Part shown: in pieces, positions 1 to 5,508 of the stretch
Numbering within the stretch: the first letter of the stretch is position 1
Layout: each line of letters begins with the position of its first letter
NCBI GenBank assembly: GCA_032117095.1
Contig: JAULZZ010000114.1
Coordinates: forward strand, 1-11,085
DNA length: 11,085 bases
Source of the DNA: REEB470 sp032117095
GTDB taxonomy: Bacteria; Bacillota; Bacilli; Paenibacillales; YIM-B00363
Direction: 5' to 3'
Made by a program: the position numbers and the translations under genes
Notes under the pieces: model-generated
Databases searched by the model: none
What the model saw: the letters and a program-made list of their open reading frames with translations, nothing else
Told to the model about the DNA's origin: nothing

Positions 1-720
1 TCTAAAAAACTGTTCCATAGATTCAAACGAACCTGTATAGGATGATATCAAGTACATCATGGGCATTAATCTACTCACTTTTGCGTTCAATCCCATTACG
101 ATTTCATTGAGTTGTTTTTTTGATAATTCTTTGTTAAACTTGACGACGGCTTCCGTGGAAACTATGATGGGATCAGGTTTCGAAGGATCAGGCTTGATTG
201 GGTCTACTATAATAATGGGATCCGGCTTTGAAACCATGTGATTTTTTTCGATATATTCATACGGGAATTTTTTGTAATTTTTTTTAAAAAAATTCTTGAT
301 GGTTTCAAATGAAACTGTCGAATCTGTATAGGATGATATCAAGTACATCATGGGCATTAATCTACTCACTTTTGCGTTCAATCCCATTACGATTTCATTG
401 AGTTGTTTTTTTGATAATTCTTTGTTAAATTTGACGAAGGCTTCCGTGGGAACTACACACGGTCTTATCTTTGTAGGATCAACCACTGGCATTGCTGTGA
501 TGGGATCAGGCTTTGAAGGATTGAATTCATATACATCACACGGTCTTATCTTTGTAGGATCAACCACTGGCATTGCTGTGATGGGATCAAGCAAAATTGG
601 TTTTACTACAGTTTTTCCATACACCGTTGGGATTGTCGTTATTATAGAACCAACCACTAAAAAAGAGACGATAACATTTTTACGTAGTGTTCGATTTGAT
701 TTTGATAGATTTTTCAACAT
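1..720 (-). CDS. Secreted protein with tandem propeptide/inhibitor I9-like modules (partial, runs off left edge)
   Basis: The minus-strand frame is open from ATG 720 to base 1 (240 codons, no stop), so the gene continues beyond the window. An AGGAGG at 737-732 lies 11 nt upstream; the other nearby ATGs are out of frame and hit a stop. Residues 1-36 form a signal peptide: Lys/Arg-rich start, a hydrophobic stretch around VSFLVVGSII, and likely cleavage after TVYG. Residues ~37-90 are a Pro/Asp-rich region with a 27-residue repeat (DPTKIRPC motif). Residues ~92-160 form a module (FVKFNKEL...LNAKV...YEYIEKN) that resembles the subtilase propeptide/inhibitor I9 pattern. A PDPSKPDP linker follows, and a second nearly identical module starts near residue 189 and is cut by the edge. 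No protease domain is visible. The module assignment is pattern-based inference; export is well supported. It is a paralogue of the gene at 2515-2054. Confidence 0.75.
   Translation of the reverse strand, partial: MLKNLSKSNRTLRKNVIVSFLVVGSIITTIPTVYGKTVVKPILLDPITAMPVVDPTKIRPCDVYEFNPSKPDPITAMPVVDPTKIRPCVVPTEAFVKFNKELSKKQLNEIVMGLNAKVSRLMPMMYLISSYTDSTVSFETIKNFFKKNYKKFPYEYIEKNHMVSKPDPIIIVDPIKPDPSKPDPIIVSTEAVVKFNKELSKKQLNEIVMGLNAKVSRLMPMMYLISSYTGSFESMEQFFR
33..165. repeat. Intragenic direct repeat, copy 1 (I9-like module)
   Basis: This ~130-bp stretch recurs at 324-456 with only a few mismatches. The offset is 291 bp (97 codons), so the frame is kept. It encodes the core of the I9-like module. The near identity in DNA, synonymous sites included, points to a recent internal duplication or ongoing homogenisation. 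Confidence 0.85.
324..456. repeat. Intragenic direct repeat, copy 2 (I9-like module)
   Basis: Second copy of the 33-165 repeat. It differs by a few bases, for example around the Ala-Phe/Ala-Val codons near its right end. Confidence 0.85.
456..589. repeat. Two 53-bp direct repeats inside the secreted-protein gene
   Basis: Bases 456-508 and 537-589 read identically, at an offset of 81 bp (27 codons). They encode the Pro/Asp-rich segment containing DPTKIRPC, which lies between the signal peptide and the first module. In-frame repeats of this size can expand or contract by recombination without breaking the gene. Confidence 0.85.
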
Positions 721-878
721 CGTTCCATCAACCTCCTCATTTTTAATTAAAAATCCCTGTTAAAAAAGAAATTTCATTTAAAATGTCCCTTTTTCTAGAG
801 AGCTACATTTTAATCCCTCCCGTTTGTATTGACCTATGAGCTACCATCAGTAAAACCAGTTGATTTTTAAAGCCTCCA

Positions 879-905
879 TCAAATAAGTGCGTGTGCTTTA
901 TTTTA
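879..905 (-). promoter_or_regulatory. 27-bp imperfect palindrome at predicted transcript start (copy 1)
   Basis: The plus-strand arms are TCAAATAAG and CTTTATTTTA-like sequence around an 8-9 nt centre. The 27-mer aligns without gaps to 2549-2575, upstream of the paralogue. At arm position 6 the pair is T-A here and C-G in the other copy, so pairing is kept by a double change. It starts about 3 nt after the predicted transcription start. Operator or 5'-end mRNA stem-loop are both possible. Confidence 0.5.
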
Positions 906-914
906 TATATAATT

Positions 915-942
915 ATTATATCAAAAAAAAAAAAAAAAGCAA
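915..942 (-). promoter_or_regulatory. Promoter with poly-T spacer for the tandem-module gene
   Basis: On the minus strand, TTGCTT (942-937) and a perfect TATAAT (920-915) are separated by 16 nt, almost entirely a run of T (the 16-base A tract at 923-938 on the plus strand). The nearest downstream minus-strand gene starts at 720. Spacing is near optimal. A homopolymer here is prone to slipped-strand length change, which would alter promoter strength. Confidence 0.55.
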
Positions 943-1227
943 CAACAAATAAGCGTCAGGGAGTGCCAAGAATTATGTGTGAATATTACGCTATCACTTG
1001 CTTCGGGGGGGGACTTGCATTGCTGCGGACATCATTCAAGGGTACCTCTATAATGAACATCGTACGTATAAACATAAGCAAAATTTTTTTACTAAAAAGC
1101 GATTTTTTACAAATTGTTTTATAGAGGTTCTTTCAAATAAAATACCCTACAGCATTCGCTTTTTCGTGGCTTGCTCCAACAACTTTTTCATTCGCTCTTC
1201 TTTAAGGTAGCTGTGTTATTCTTTCGC

Positions 1228-1254
1228 CAAAATAAGTGTGCACTCCTCATTTGA
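1228..1254 (-). promoter_or_regulatory. Third, degenerate copy of the 27-bp palindrome
   Basis: The left half and centre (AAG TGTGCAC) match the 2549-2575 copy, and the right arm retains ATTTGA. Pairing fails at several positions. No TATAAT-like box or poly-A tract adjoins it, and no I9-like gene follows on the minus strand. It is probably a relic of another copy. Confidence 0.4.
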
Positions 1255-1261
1255 AATCAAT

Positions 1262-1431
1262 GTCAACAGGTTAAGAGCTTCCTTGAAAAATGTTGCAAAT
1301 AAAAGAAAATCCGAAAAAAATTTGATGTTTTGCAAAAAAACAATCATCGCCGTTTCATCCGCACTTAGAATCAACCGATTTTCACTACCATTAAAAACTC
1401 AATTGTTGACTCATCTGCTTAACCTGTTGAC
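1262..1431. repeat. Pair of perfect 14-bp inverted repeats
   Basis: GTCAACAGGTTAAG at 1262-1275 and its exact reverse complement at 1418-1431 are 142 bp apart. Size and layout recall a miniature inverted-repeat element, but I see no target-site duplication and no coding sequence between them. Confidence 0.4.
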
Positions 1432-1493
1432 TTGGAGTTTAAACTGTATAATTTTACTTTAAAAACTATTTTATAGGGATTTCACGTGCGCGT

Positions 1494-1556
1494 AAATAAA
1501 AAAACCCCTTTCGTTGCGCTCGGATAGCGAGAATAAAATCCGAAGTCGACGAAGGG
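1494..1556 (-). terminator. Intrinsic terminator, duplicate copy, after truncated clpP
   Basis: The arms 1538-1556 and 1506-1525 form a ~19-bp stem with a few mismatches. On the minus strand the stem is followed by TTTTTTTATTT (1504-1494). It is the duplicated version of the clpP terminator at 2645-2710. Confidence 0.75.
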
Positions 1557-1650
1557 ATGTGAATGAAAAAATATGCAATGGATATTGCCTCAAATGAACA
1601 TGAGGCAGACGGTCGAATATTTCAATCTCCTCTATGACGGGACTGAAACC

Positions 1651-1907
1651 TCAACGACGTTCGATGACTTGGTCGATGAGGCCGTAGGCGAGCGCTTCTG
1701 AGGCAGACATAAAGTAATCACGATCCGTGTCTTTCTCGAGACGCTCGATCGGCTGACCAGAACGTGCGGCGAGAATGCGGTTGAGCTTATCGCGCATGCC
1801 GATAATGCGCTTTGCCCGAATCGCAATATCAGACGCTTGCCCTTCGGCGCCTCCAGGCGGTTGGTGAATCATCACTTCGCCATTGGGAAGGGAGAAACGC
1901 TTTCCTT
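1651..1907 (-). pseudogene. clpP: Truncated clpP: C-terminal part only
   Basis: This aligns without gaps to 2803-3059 of the intact clpP, with about 8 mismatches in 257 bp by eye. It covers ClpP residues ~110-193: the catalytic His (MIHQ) and Asp (DTDRDYF) regions are kept, but the N-terminal handle and the Ser-containing segment are absent. Similarity stops abruptly at 1907. Upstream the frame stays open for 24 unrelated codons to a TAG near 1980, with no ATG, GTG or TTG, so only GTG 1878 or ATG 1875 could start translation. Only one difference changes the protein (Leu to Pro in QPLGG). It cannot be an active protease. It is a remnant of a segmental duplication that also carried the terminator and a secreted-protein gene. 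Confidence 0.85.
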
Positions 1908-2053
1908 GAATTTTATGCGTGTATAAAAAAATCTCTAATCCTTCTATCTCAAAATAGGGCTGGAACCTATGGTGTGTCTACACGTATGTATGGATTAAAC
2001 ACAGGGGTGATCTCAGATCATCCCTGTGCTTGGATTTGGTGCTGATTTTACGC
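1908..2053. other. Junction segment between truncated clpP and the next gene
   Basis: This unique sequence starts exactly where clpP similarity ends. The stretch ~1985-2045 shows weak similarity to the reverse complement of the structured repeats at 4755-4860 and 5384-5482 (GGATTAAACACAGG, then ATCCCTGTGCTT). That suggests a decayed member of the same family at the duplication breakpoint. The similarity was found by eye and is uncertain. Confidence 0.3.
2000..2028 (-). terminator. Hairpin downstream of the single-module secreted-protein gene
   Basis: Arms of 13 bp (CACAGGGGTGATC / GATCATCCCTGTG, one wobble) flank a 3-nt loop, 26 nt after the stop codon at 2054. On the minus strand it is followed by TTTAATCC rather than a solid U tract, so termination is plausible but not certain. 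Confidence 0.5.
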
Positions 2054-2515
2054 TTACGGCTTTGAAGGGTCAGGTTGAATTGGTCTTACGATGATCGGAT
2101 CAGGCTTTGAAGGGTCAGGCTGAATTGGTCTTACGATGATCGGAGAATTTTCTTCGACATATACATATGGAATTTTTTTGTAATTATCTTTAAAAAACTG
2201 CTTCATGGATTCGAACGAATGATAGGATGATGATACCGAGTACGTCAGTGACTTTAATTTAATAACTTTTGCATTCAGTCCCTTTGTGATTATACGCAAT
2301 TGTTCTTTTGACAATTCTTTCTGGAATTTGACGATGGCTTCCGTGGAAACTATGATGGCACTTTGTGTCTTTGATGCGCCCGATCCACCTGATACTACAT
2401 TCATTTTCCCATGCACCGTTGGGATTGTCGTTATTATAGAACCTACCACTAAAAAAGAAACGATAGCATTTTTACGTAGCACTTTCGACTTTGATAGATT
2501 TTTCAACATCGACAT
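2054..2515 (-). CDS. Small secreted protein with one propeptide/inhibitor I9-like module
   Basis: This is a 153-residue protein from ATG 2515, or 151 from ATG 2509, which matches the MLKN start of the paralogue. GGGGG at 2524-2520 could serve either start. Residues ~1-37 are a signal peptide almost identical to the paralogue's (VSFLVVGSIITTIPTV, likely cut after VHG). A short Gly/Ser stretch follows. The module at ~residues 54-119 has a beta-alpha-beta-like pattern (AIVKF...LSKEQL...LNAKV...YVYVEENSP) typical of subtilase propeptides and I9 inhibitors. The tail is two copies of a 15-residue repeat ending PDPSKP and stopping at TAA. No peptidase domain, transmembrane anchor or LPXTG motif is visible. 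It may act as a stand-alone protease inhibitor or chaperone, or as a peptide carrier; that is inference. It lies downstream of clpP but is separated from it by a terminator. Confidence 0.75.
   Translation of the reverse strand: MSMLKNLSKSKVLRKNAIVSFLVVGSIITTIPTVHGKMNVVSGGSGASKTQSAIIVSTEAIVKFQKELSKEQLRIITKGLNAKVIKLKSLTYSVSSSYHSFESMKQFFKDNYKKIPYVYVEENSPIIVRPIQPDPSKPDPIIVRPIQPDPSKP
2059..2144. repeat. Two 41-bp direct repeats at the 3' end of the secreted-protein gene
   Basis: 2059-2099 and 2104-2144 differ at one base and are offset by 45 bp. They encode the 15-residue tail repeat DPIIVRPIQPDPSKP twice. Confidence 0.85.
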
Positions 2516-2548
2516 CAATCCCCCTATTTTTATTGTTTAATTTAACCA

Positions 2549-2575
2549 TCAAACAAGTGTGCACCCCTTGTTTGA
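2549..2575 (-). promoter_or_regulatory. 27-bp palindrome at predicted transcript start (copy 2)
   Basis: Perfect 9-bp arms (TCAAACAAG / CTTGTTTGA) surround a 9-nt centre, beginning about 4 nt after the predicted transcription start of the single-module gene. It aligns gaplessly with 879-905 and partly with 1228-1254. The fixed position relative to the -10 box suggests an operator or a 5'-end mRNA stem-loop. Confidence 0.55.
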
Positions 2576-2584
2576 TATAAGATG

Positions 2585-2616
2585 ATTGTAACAAAAAAAA
2601 AAAAAAAAAAAAACAA
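2585..2616 (-). promoter_or_regulatory. Promoter-like hexamers with poly-T spacer for the single-module gene
   Basis: On the minus strand, TTGTTT (2616-2611) and TACAAT (2590-2585) flank a spacer of 20 nt made mostly of the 21-base T run (A tract at 2593-2613 on the plus strand). The layout matches the promoter at 942-915, but the spacer is longer than the ~17-nt optimum, so the promoter should be weaker at this tract length. Confidence 0.45.
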
Positions 2617-2644
2617 CCCCCCTTTTCAAAAAAATCACGCGTGC

Positions 2645-2710
2645 AAAAATAAAAAAAATCCCTTTCGTTGCGCTCGGATAGCGGGAATGAAATCCGAAGG
2701 CAACGAAGGA
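2645..2710 (-). terminator. Intrinsic terminator of clpP
   Basis: The arms 2692-2710 and 2659-2679 form a ~19-bp stem. On the minus strand it is followed by a run read as TTTTTTTTATTTTT (2658-2645). It lies about 90 nt after the clpP stop and should isolate clpP from the secreted-protein gene. Confidence 0.85.
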
Positions 2711-2802
2711 ATGCGGATGAAAAAATGTGCAAGGCACATAGATACCAAATGAGCATGGGGCAGATGAAAGAATATTTCAATCTCCTATACGGCGATAAAA
2801 CA

Positions 2803-3384
2803 TCAACGGCGTTCGATGACTTGGTCGATGAGACCGTAGGCGAGCGCTTCTGAGGCAGACATAAAGTAATCCCGATCCGTGTCTTTCTCGAGACGCTCGA
2901 TCGGCTGACCAGAACGTGCGGCGAGAATGCGGTTGAGCTTATCGCGCATGCCAATAATGCGCTTTGCTCGAATCGCAATATCAGATGCTTGCCCTTCGGC
3001 GCCTCCAAGCGGTTGGTGAATCATCACTTCGCCATTGGGAAGGGAGAAACGTTTTCCTTTTTCTCCAGCCGTCAATAAAAATGCGCCCATCGATGCAGCC
3101 AAGCCAACACAAATCGTACTCACAGGGGGCTTAATGTACTGCATCGTGTCATAAATGGCCATCCCCGCCGTGATCGACCCGCCGGGACTGTTAATGTACA
3201 GCGAGATGTCCTTTTCGGGATCTTCTGCCGCCAAAAACAATAGCTGTGCAATGATACTATTGGCGACAACATCATTGATCGGGCTACCCAAAAAGATGAT
3301 CCGATCTTTCAATAGACGCGAGTAAATATCGTAGGCACGTTCGCCCCGATTGGTTTGTTCTACGACCATTGGTACTAAATTCAT
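2803..3384 (-). CDS. clpP: ATP-dependent Clp protease proteolytic subunit ClpP
   Basis: A complete 193-residue ClpP, the cytoplasmic serine peptidase that forms two stacked heptamer rings and degrades proteins fed by Clp ATPases such as ClpX or ClpC. The catalytic triad is visible: Ser98 (LAASMG), His123 (MIHQPLGG) and Asp172 (DTDRDYF). The N-terminal [19 protein letters not shown], the SPGGSITAG loop and the C-terminal GLIDQVI are typical. The start is ATG 3384, because AGGAGGGGGG (3401-3392) sits 7 nt upstream and the protein then begins like Bacillus ClpP; the frame runs open to 3420 but needs no extension. The gene appears monocistronic with its own terminator. No GGTCAAA heptads of the CtsR type are visible upstream. 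Its 3' end is duplicated at 1651-1907. Confidence 0.97.
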   Translation of the reverse strand: MNLVPMVVEQTNRGERAYDIYSRLLKDRIIFLGSPINDVVANSIIAQLLFLAAEDPEKDISLYINSPGGSITAGMAIYDTMQYIKPPVSTICVGLAASMGAFLLTAGEKGKRFSLPNGEVMIHQPLGGAEGQASDIAIRAKRIIGMRDKLNRILAARSGQPIERLEKDTDRDYFMSASEALAYGLIDQVIERR

Positions 3385-3448
3385 CGTAAAGCCCCCCTCC
3401 TGCAACATCGCCATATACACGGAATCGCATGAACGGCGCCTCTATAAA

Positions 3449-3463
3449 GCGCATCATATGCGC
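3449..3463. promoter_or_regulatory. 15-bp palindrome in the clpP upstream region
   Basis: GCGCAT CAT ATGCGC is a perfect 6-bp-arm inverted repeat ~65 nt upstream of the clpP start. It could be a repressor site, but I find no convincing -35/-10 pair around it, so this is a note rather than a firm assignment. Confidence 0.25.
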
Positions 3464-3532
3464 AAACATGAGTGAAAAAAGCACTTGTGTACGGCAAGGT
3501 GATTTTTTTGCAATCCAGTTTATAGCGATGCC

Positions 3533-3598
3533 CTAAAGTCATTGTTTCTCATAAAGTCATTGTTTCTCTATGATGGCATAGAACTGATGGCATAGAAC
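3533..3598. repeat. Two adjacent short tandem duplications
   Basis: The 18-bp unit TAAAGTCATTGTTTCTC plus one base occurs at 3533-3550 and 3551-3568. The 14-bp unit TGATGGCATAGAAC occurs at 3571-3584 and 3585-3598, exactly. A CATT tetranucleotide run (about four copies) follows at 3626-3642. All lie in the 283-bp gap between clpP and tRNA-Arg, which has no gene. Confidence 0.85.
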
Positions 3599-3667
3599 GA
3601 TCGAACAAGAAAATGTCAGCGTGCGTTCATTCATTCATTCATATACATCGGTTGCACGCATATAAAA

Positions 3668-3742
3668 TGGCGCGCTCGCAGGGAATCGAACCCCGATCTC
3701 AGGCTCCGGAGGCCTGCGTCATATCCGTTGGACCACGAGCGC
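3668..3742 (-). tRNA. tRNA-Arg (anticodon CCG)
   Basis: Full cloverleaf on the minus strand. The acceptor GCGCTCG pairs with CGAGCGC. The anticodon stem CAGGC/GCCTG holds loop CTCCGGA, giving anticodon CCG, which reads CGG. The T-stem is CGGGG/CCCTG around TTCGATT. The 3' CCA is encoded (3670-3668). Confidence 0.95.
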
Positions 3743-3767
3743 ACAGCGAATGACCACAGCAAAACGT

Positions 3768-3796
3768 ATTATAGGCGATTGTGAGAAACATTGCAA
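3768..3796 (-). promoter_or_regulatory. Promoter of tRNA-Arg
   Basis: On the minus strand, TTGCAA (3796-3791), a 17-nt spacer and TATAAT (3773-3768) end 25 nt upstream of the tRNA 5' end. This is a good housekeeping sigma match. Confidence 0.75.
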
Positions 3797-3924
3797 GTCA
3801 TCGTAGGACAGCACACAAAATGTTCTCTGGTCGTCAAACAGATTTGCATATAAAATATTACCGTGATAACATATTGTAAAGAGTCCAAACGCGCATTAAT
3901 TTTTCAAAATCATCCTGTGTTCCC

Positions 3925-3953
3925 TTTACATTCGACATAGTTTATGATAATAT
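3925..3953 (+). promoter_or_regulatory. Promoter of tRNA-Leu
   Basis: TTTACA (3925-3930), a 17-nt spacer and TAATAT (3948-3953) with an extended TGA just upstream of the -10 box. The tRNA starts at 3995. Confidence 0.6.
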
Positions 3954-3994
3954 GAAAGCAAGAACCAAACACGGTGTTATATTGTTTAGCGTTT

Positions 3995-4076
3995 GCGGTC
4001 GTGGTGGAACGGCAGACACGCTGTCTTCAGGCGGCAGTACCCAAAAGGTGTGAGAGTTCGAATCTCTCCGACCGCA
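3995..4076 (+). tRNA. tRNA-Leu (anticodon CAG)
   Basis: The acceptor GCGGTCG pairs with CGACCGC and the discriminator is A. The anticodon stem CTGTC/GGCAG holds loop TTCAGGC, giving anticodon CAG (reads CUG). A long variable arm (TACCC...GGTGT) marks a class II tRNA, and the T-stem is GAGAG/CTCTC. CCA is not encoded. A register shift would read TCA, but only CAG leaves a five-pair stem. Confidence 0.93.
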
Positions 4077-4278
4077 TCAGGGCGATAGGGACCTTGAGAG
4101 AAGTGCGTACGATGTGCCTGCTAGGTAAATTCTCGAGCATTTTTTATCTAAGAAACAGTGGTTTACGCTTGAGCGTGTAGTTTTTTGTCTCGGCTTGTAC
4201 TGTTGTCTCTTTTTGTCCCCTGAGGATCGTACAAAGGTATACACCTTATAAAAATTGAAGAGAAAGAAGGGGATGGCC

Positions 4279-4734
4279 ATGCGCCCTGTAAAGTATCCGG
4301 TGCGTTTGACAGAAGACGAACAAAAAGAGTTGAAGAAAGTTATTTCTAAAGGGCGTTCTCCTGCCCGCACGATCCGTCGTGCGCAAGTGTTGCTTGCTGC
4401 GGATGAAAACCGTGCAGGAGGGACGTTGACGGAGCGCGAAATTGCCGAACGTTTGCAGATCAATGCCAATACGGTGTATGCTGTGCGTAAAGCGTTTGTG
4501 ACGTCGGGCATTGACGGTGCTATTACGCGAAAAAAACGGGCAAATCCACCAAATCCGCCGAAAGTTACCGAGGAAGTAGAAGAAAAAATACTCGCACTAA
4601 AGCAATCGAGTCCGCCACCAGGAAAGAAAAAATGGACGTTACAGATGTTGGCAGATTATGCTGTGGAGTTGCAATTTGTTGATAGCATTTCTCACCAAAC
4701 CGTGCGCAAGGTGTTGCTTAAAAAACGAAAATAG
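4279..4734 (+). pseudogene. IS630-type transposase, N-terminal (HTH) half only
   Basis: The 151-residue frame from ATG 4279 (AAGGGG six nt upstream; MRPVKYPVRL is the usual start) encodes the DNA-binding half of an IS630-family transposase: a helix-turn-helix region around LTEREIAERLQINANTVYAV, then the linker through KKWTLQMLADYAVELQFVD and HQTVRKVL. The DDE catalytic half normally follows, reached in some members by frameshifting at an A-rich site. Here an A-rich CTTAAAAAACG lies at the end, but neither shifted frame continues as a DDE domain. It is therefore a remnant, or an orphan HTH protein. No terminal inverted repeats were found. Confidence 0.75.
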
Positions 4735-4753
4735 GCGCAGAAATTTTGCGCCT
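4733..4753 (+). terminator. Hairpin overlapping the stop of the transposase remnant
   Basis: Perfect 7-bp arms AGGCGCA/TGCGCCT surround a 7-nt loop, starting within the TAG stop. No U tract follows on the plus strand, so it may only weakly terminate. Confidence 0.35.
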
Positions 4754-4754
4754 C

Positions 4755-4860
4755 ATACTAAACATTCACTAAAAACATCTATAGCAGAGCGTTTCTTTTT
4801 GCGAGAAAGCAAAGGGATTTTTAACCGATACGATTCCTGTATTCAATCCGTGTTTAGTAT
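4755..4860. repeat. Structured ~105-bp repeat element, copy 1
   Basis: Bounded by perfect 10-bp inverted repeats ATACTAAACA (4755-4764) and TGTTTAGTAT (4851-4860). The interior contains GCGAGAAAGCAAAGG and matches 5384-5482 in the same orientation. The end stem covaries between the copies (T-A here, G-C there, inside the AAACA/TGTTT helix), which supports selection on base pairing in RNA or single-stranded DNA. It lies between the transposase remnant and the 3' end of the DUF2621 gene. Confidence 0.65.
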
Positions 4861-4869
4861 TACATACGA

Positions 4870-5295
4870 TTATTGGAGCAATGAGCGGAATGATTCGATA
4901 TCGATGCCTTCTTGCTTCAGGAACTTTTTTAAGAAGCGGTGGTCGCGACGCGGTGTCGCCAAGATGTATCCTTCTAGGCACAGTTCCCGTGTGATGTGGG
5001 GTGCGTTTCGCTCGATGGCGAGTTGTCCGATGCGCGCTGCGATCGTGTGTCTGGCGATATCGCGAAATGCGGAAGGCACGGGTGCGACGAGACGATGCAA
5101 AAAAGCGATGGTTTGTTCGTCCCACAGGGGGCGACTTAATTCGACCCAGTGGTTTTGCCAGTCGAGTTTCGATTTTCCGTCTTGTTTGGGGAGTACTTTT
5201 AGGAATTTGCGAAACATAAAGTATCCGCCGATGCTCATAAACCCGAGCAAGAGAAATACCCAAGTGAGCAGTAACCAACTCATTGTGACGCCCAT
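4870..5295 (-). CDS. DUF2621 family membrane protein (YneK-like)
   Basis: A 141-residue protein starting at ATG 5295, with AGAGGTG 7 nt upstream. Residues ~5-27 form one transmembrane helix (WLLLTWVFLLLGFMSIGGYFMF). The cytoplasmic part carries the family pattern FRKFLKVLPKQDGKSKLDWQ, WVELSRPLWDE, PVPSAFRDIARHTIAARIGQ and ILATPRRDHRFLKKFL. The same layout is seen in Bacillus YneK; the family has no established function. It stands alone on the minus strand between two structured repeats. Family membership is confident; function is unknown. Confidence 0.88.
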   Translation of the reverse strand: MGVTMSWLLLTWVFLLLGFMSIGGYFMFRKFLKVLPKQDGKSKLDWQNHWVELSRPLWDEQTIAFLHRLVAPVPSAFRDIARHTIAARIGQLAIERNAPHITRELCLEGYILATPRRDHRFLKKFLKQEGIDIESFRSLLQ

Positions 5296-5317
5296 GTGTT
5301 TTCACCTCTTTGGGCTT

Positions 5318-5346
5318 ATGCTATCATCTCGATCGTGTAGAAGCAA
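5318..5346 (-). promoter_or_regulatory. Promoter of the DUF2621 gene
   Basis: On the minus strand, TTGCTT (5346-5341), a 17-nt spacer and TAGCAT (5323-5318), with an upstream TGA extended -10 element. The gene starts 22 nt downstream. Confidence 0.5.
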
Positions 5347-5352
5347 GTGCAT

Positions 5353-5382
5353 TGACGTGGCGCAATGATGCTGTGTTACGAT
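5353..5382 (+). promoter_or_regulatory. Possible promoter of nfo
   Basis: TTGACG (5353-5358) is followed 18 nt later by TTACGA. The -35 box is good and the -10 box weak. A transcript from here would carry the structured repeat 5384-5482 as its leader. Confidence 0.35.
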
Positions 5383-5383
5383 G

Positions 5384-5482
5384 CGAAACACGGATTAAAA
5401 ACAGCTATGCAGGGCGATCCCTTTTACGAGAAAGCAAAGGAATTTTTATCCAATGAGATGTCTGTATTCAAACCGTGTTTCG
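5384..5482. repeat. Structured ~100-bp repeat element, copy 2
   Basis: The terminal inverted repeats CGAAACACGG (5384-5393) and CCGTGTTTCG (5473-5482) are perfect. Inside are CCTTT/AAAGG arms around ACGAGAAAGC, followed by AATTTTTA, which could act as a terminator on the plus strand. It matches copy 1 (4755-4860) in the same orientation about 628 bp away and ends 26 nt before the nfo start. Confidence 0.65.
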
Positions 5483-5508
5483 TGTGAGGTTGGAGGAGGA
5501 CGAGCAAT

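Larger units (their letters stand above)
946..1490. other. Gene-poor AT-rich segment absent from the second duplicate copy
   Basis: In the duplicate at 2515-2803, the poly-A tract and the clpP terminator are only ~30 bp apart; here ~550 bp separate them. I find no convincing gene on either strand. The segment holds a run of eight G (1005-1012), a third copy of the palindrome (1228-1254) and a 14-bp inverted repeat (1262-1275 / 1418-1431). It is either an insertion or the debris of a further paralogue. Confidence 0.5.

Noticed and set aside
59..763. Plus-strand open frames at 59-241 and 350-763
   Set aside because: They are antisense to the secreted-protein gene at 720-1. They repeat only because that gene repeats and have no ribosome binding sites.
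1147..1191. 14-residue minus-strand micro-ORF (MKKLLEQATKKRML) with AAAGAAGAG upstream
   Set aside because: Spacing to the start is only 3 nt, there is no promoter, and the region looks decayed; too little to call a gene.
2472..3008. 178-residue minus-strand frame overlapping clpP
   Set aside because: It is in another frame of clpP, runs through the terminator and the poly-T tract, and shows no family pattern.
4021..4060. Reading the second tRNA as anticodon TCA (UGA suppressor or selenocysteine)
   Set aside because: Shifting the loop by one base breaks the five-pair anticodon stem; the CTGTC/GGCAG pairing gives CAG, and the arm pattern is that of tRNA-Leu.
4103..4160. Possible terminator after tRNA-Leu (TTCTCGAGCATTTTTT)
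   Set aside because: The matching upstream arm is imperfect and about 30 nt away; too weak to list.
4658..5368. 236-residue plus-strand frame after the transposase remnant
   Set aside because: It is antisense to the DUF2621 gene. Its only sensible part is the shifted end of the transposase remnant, with no DDE domain.
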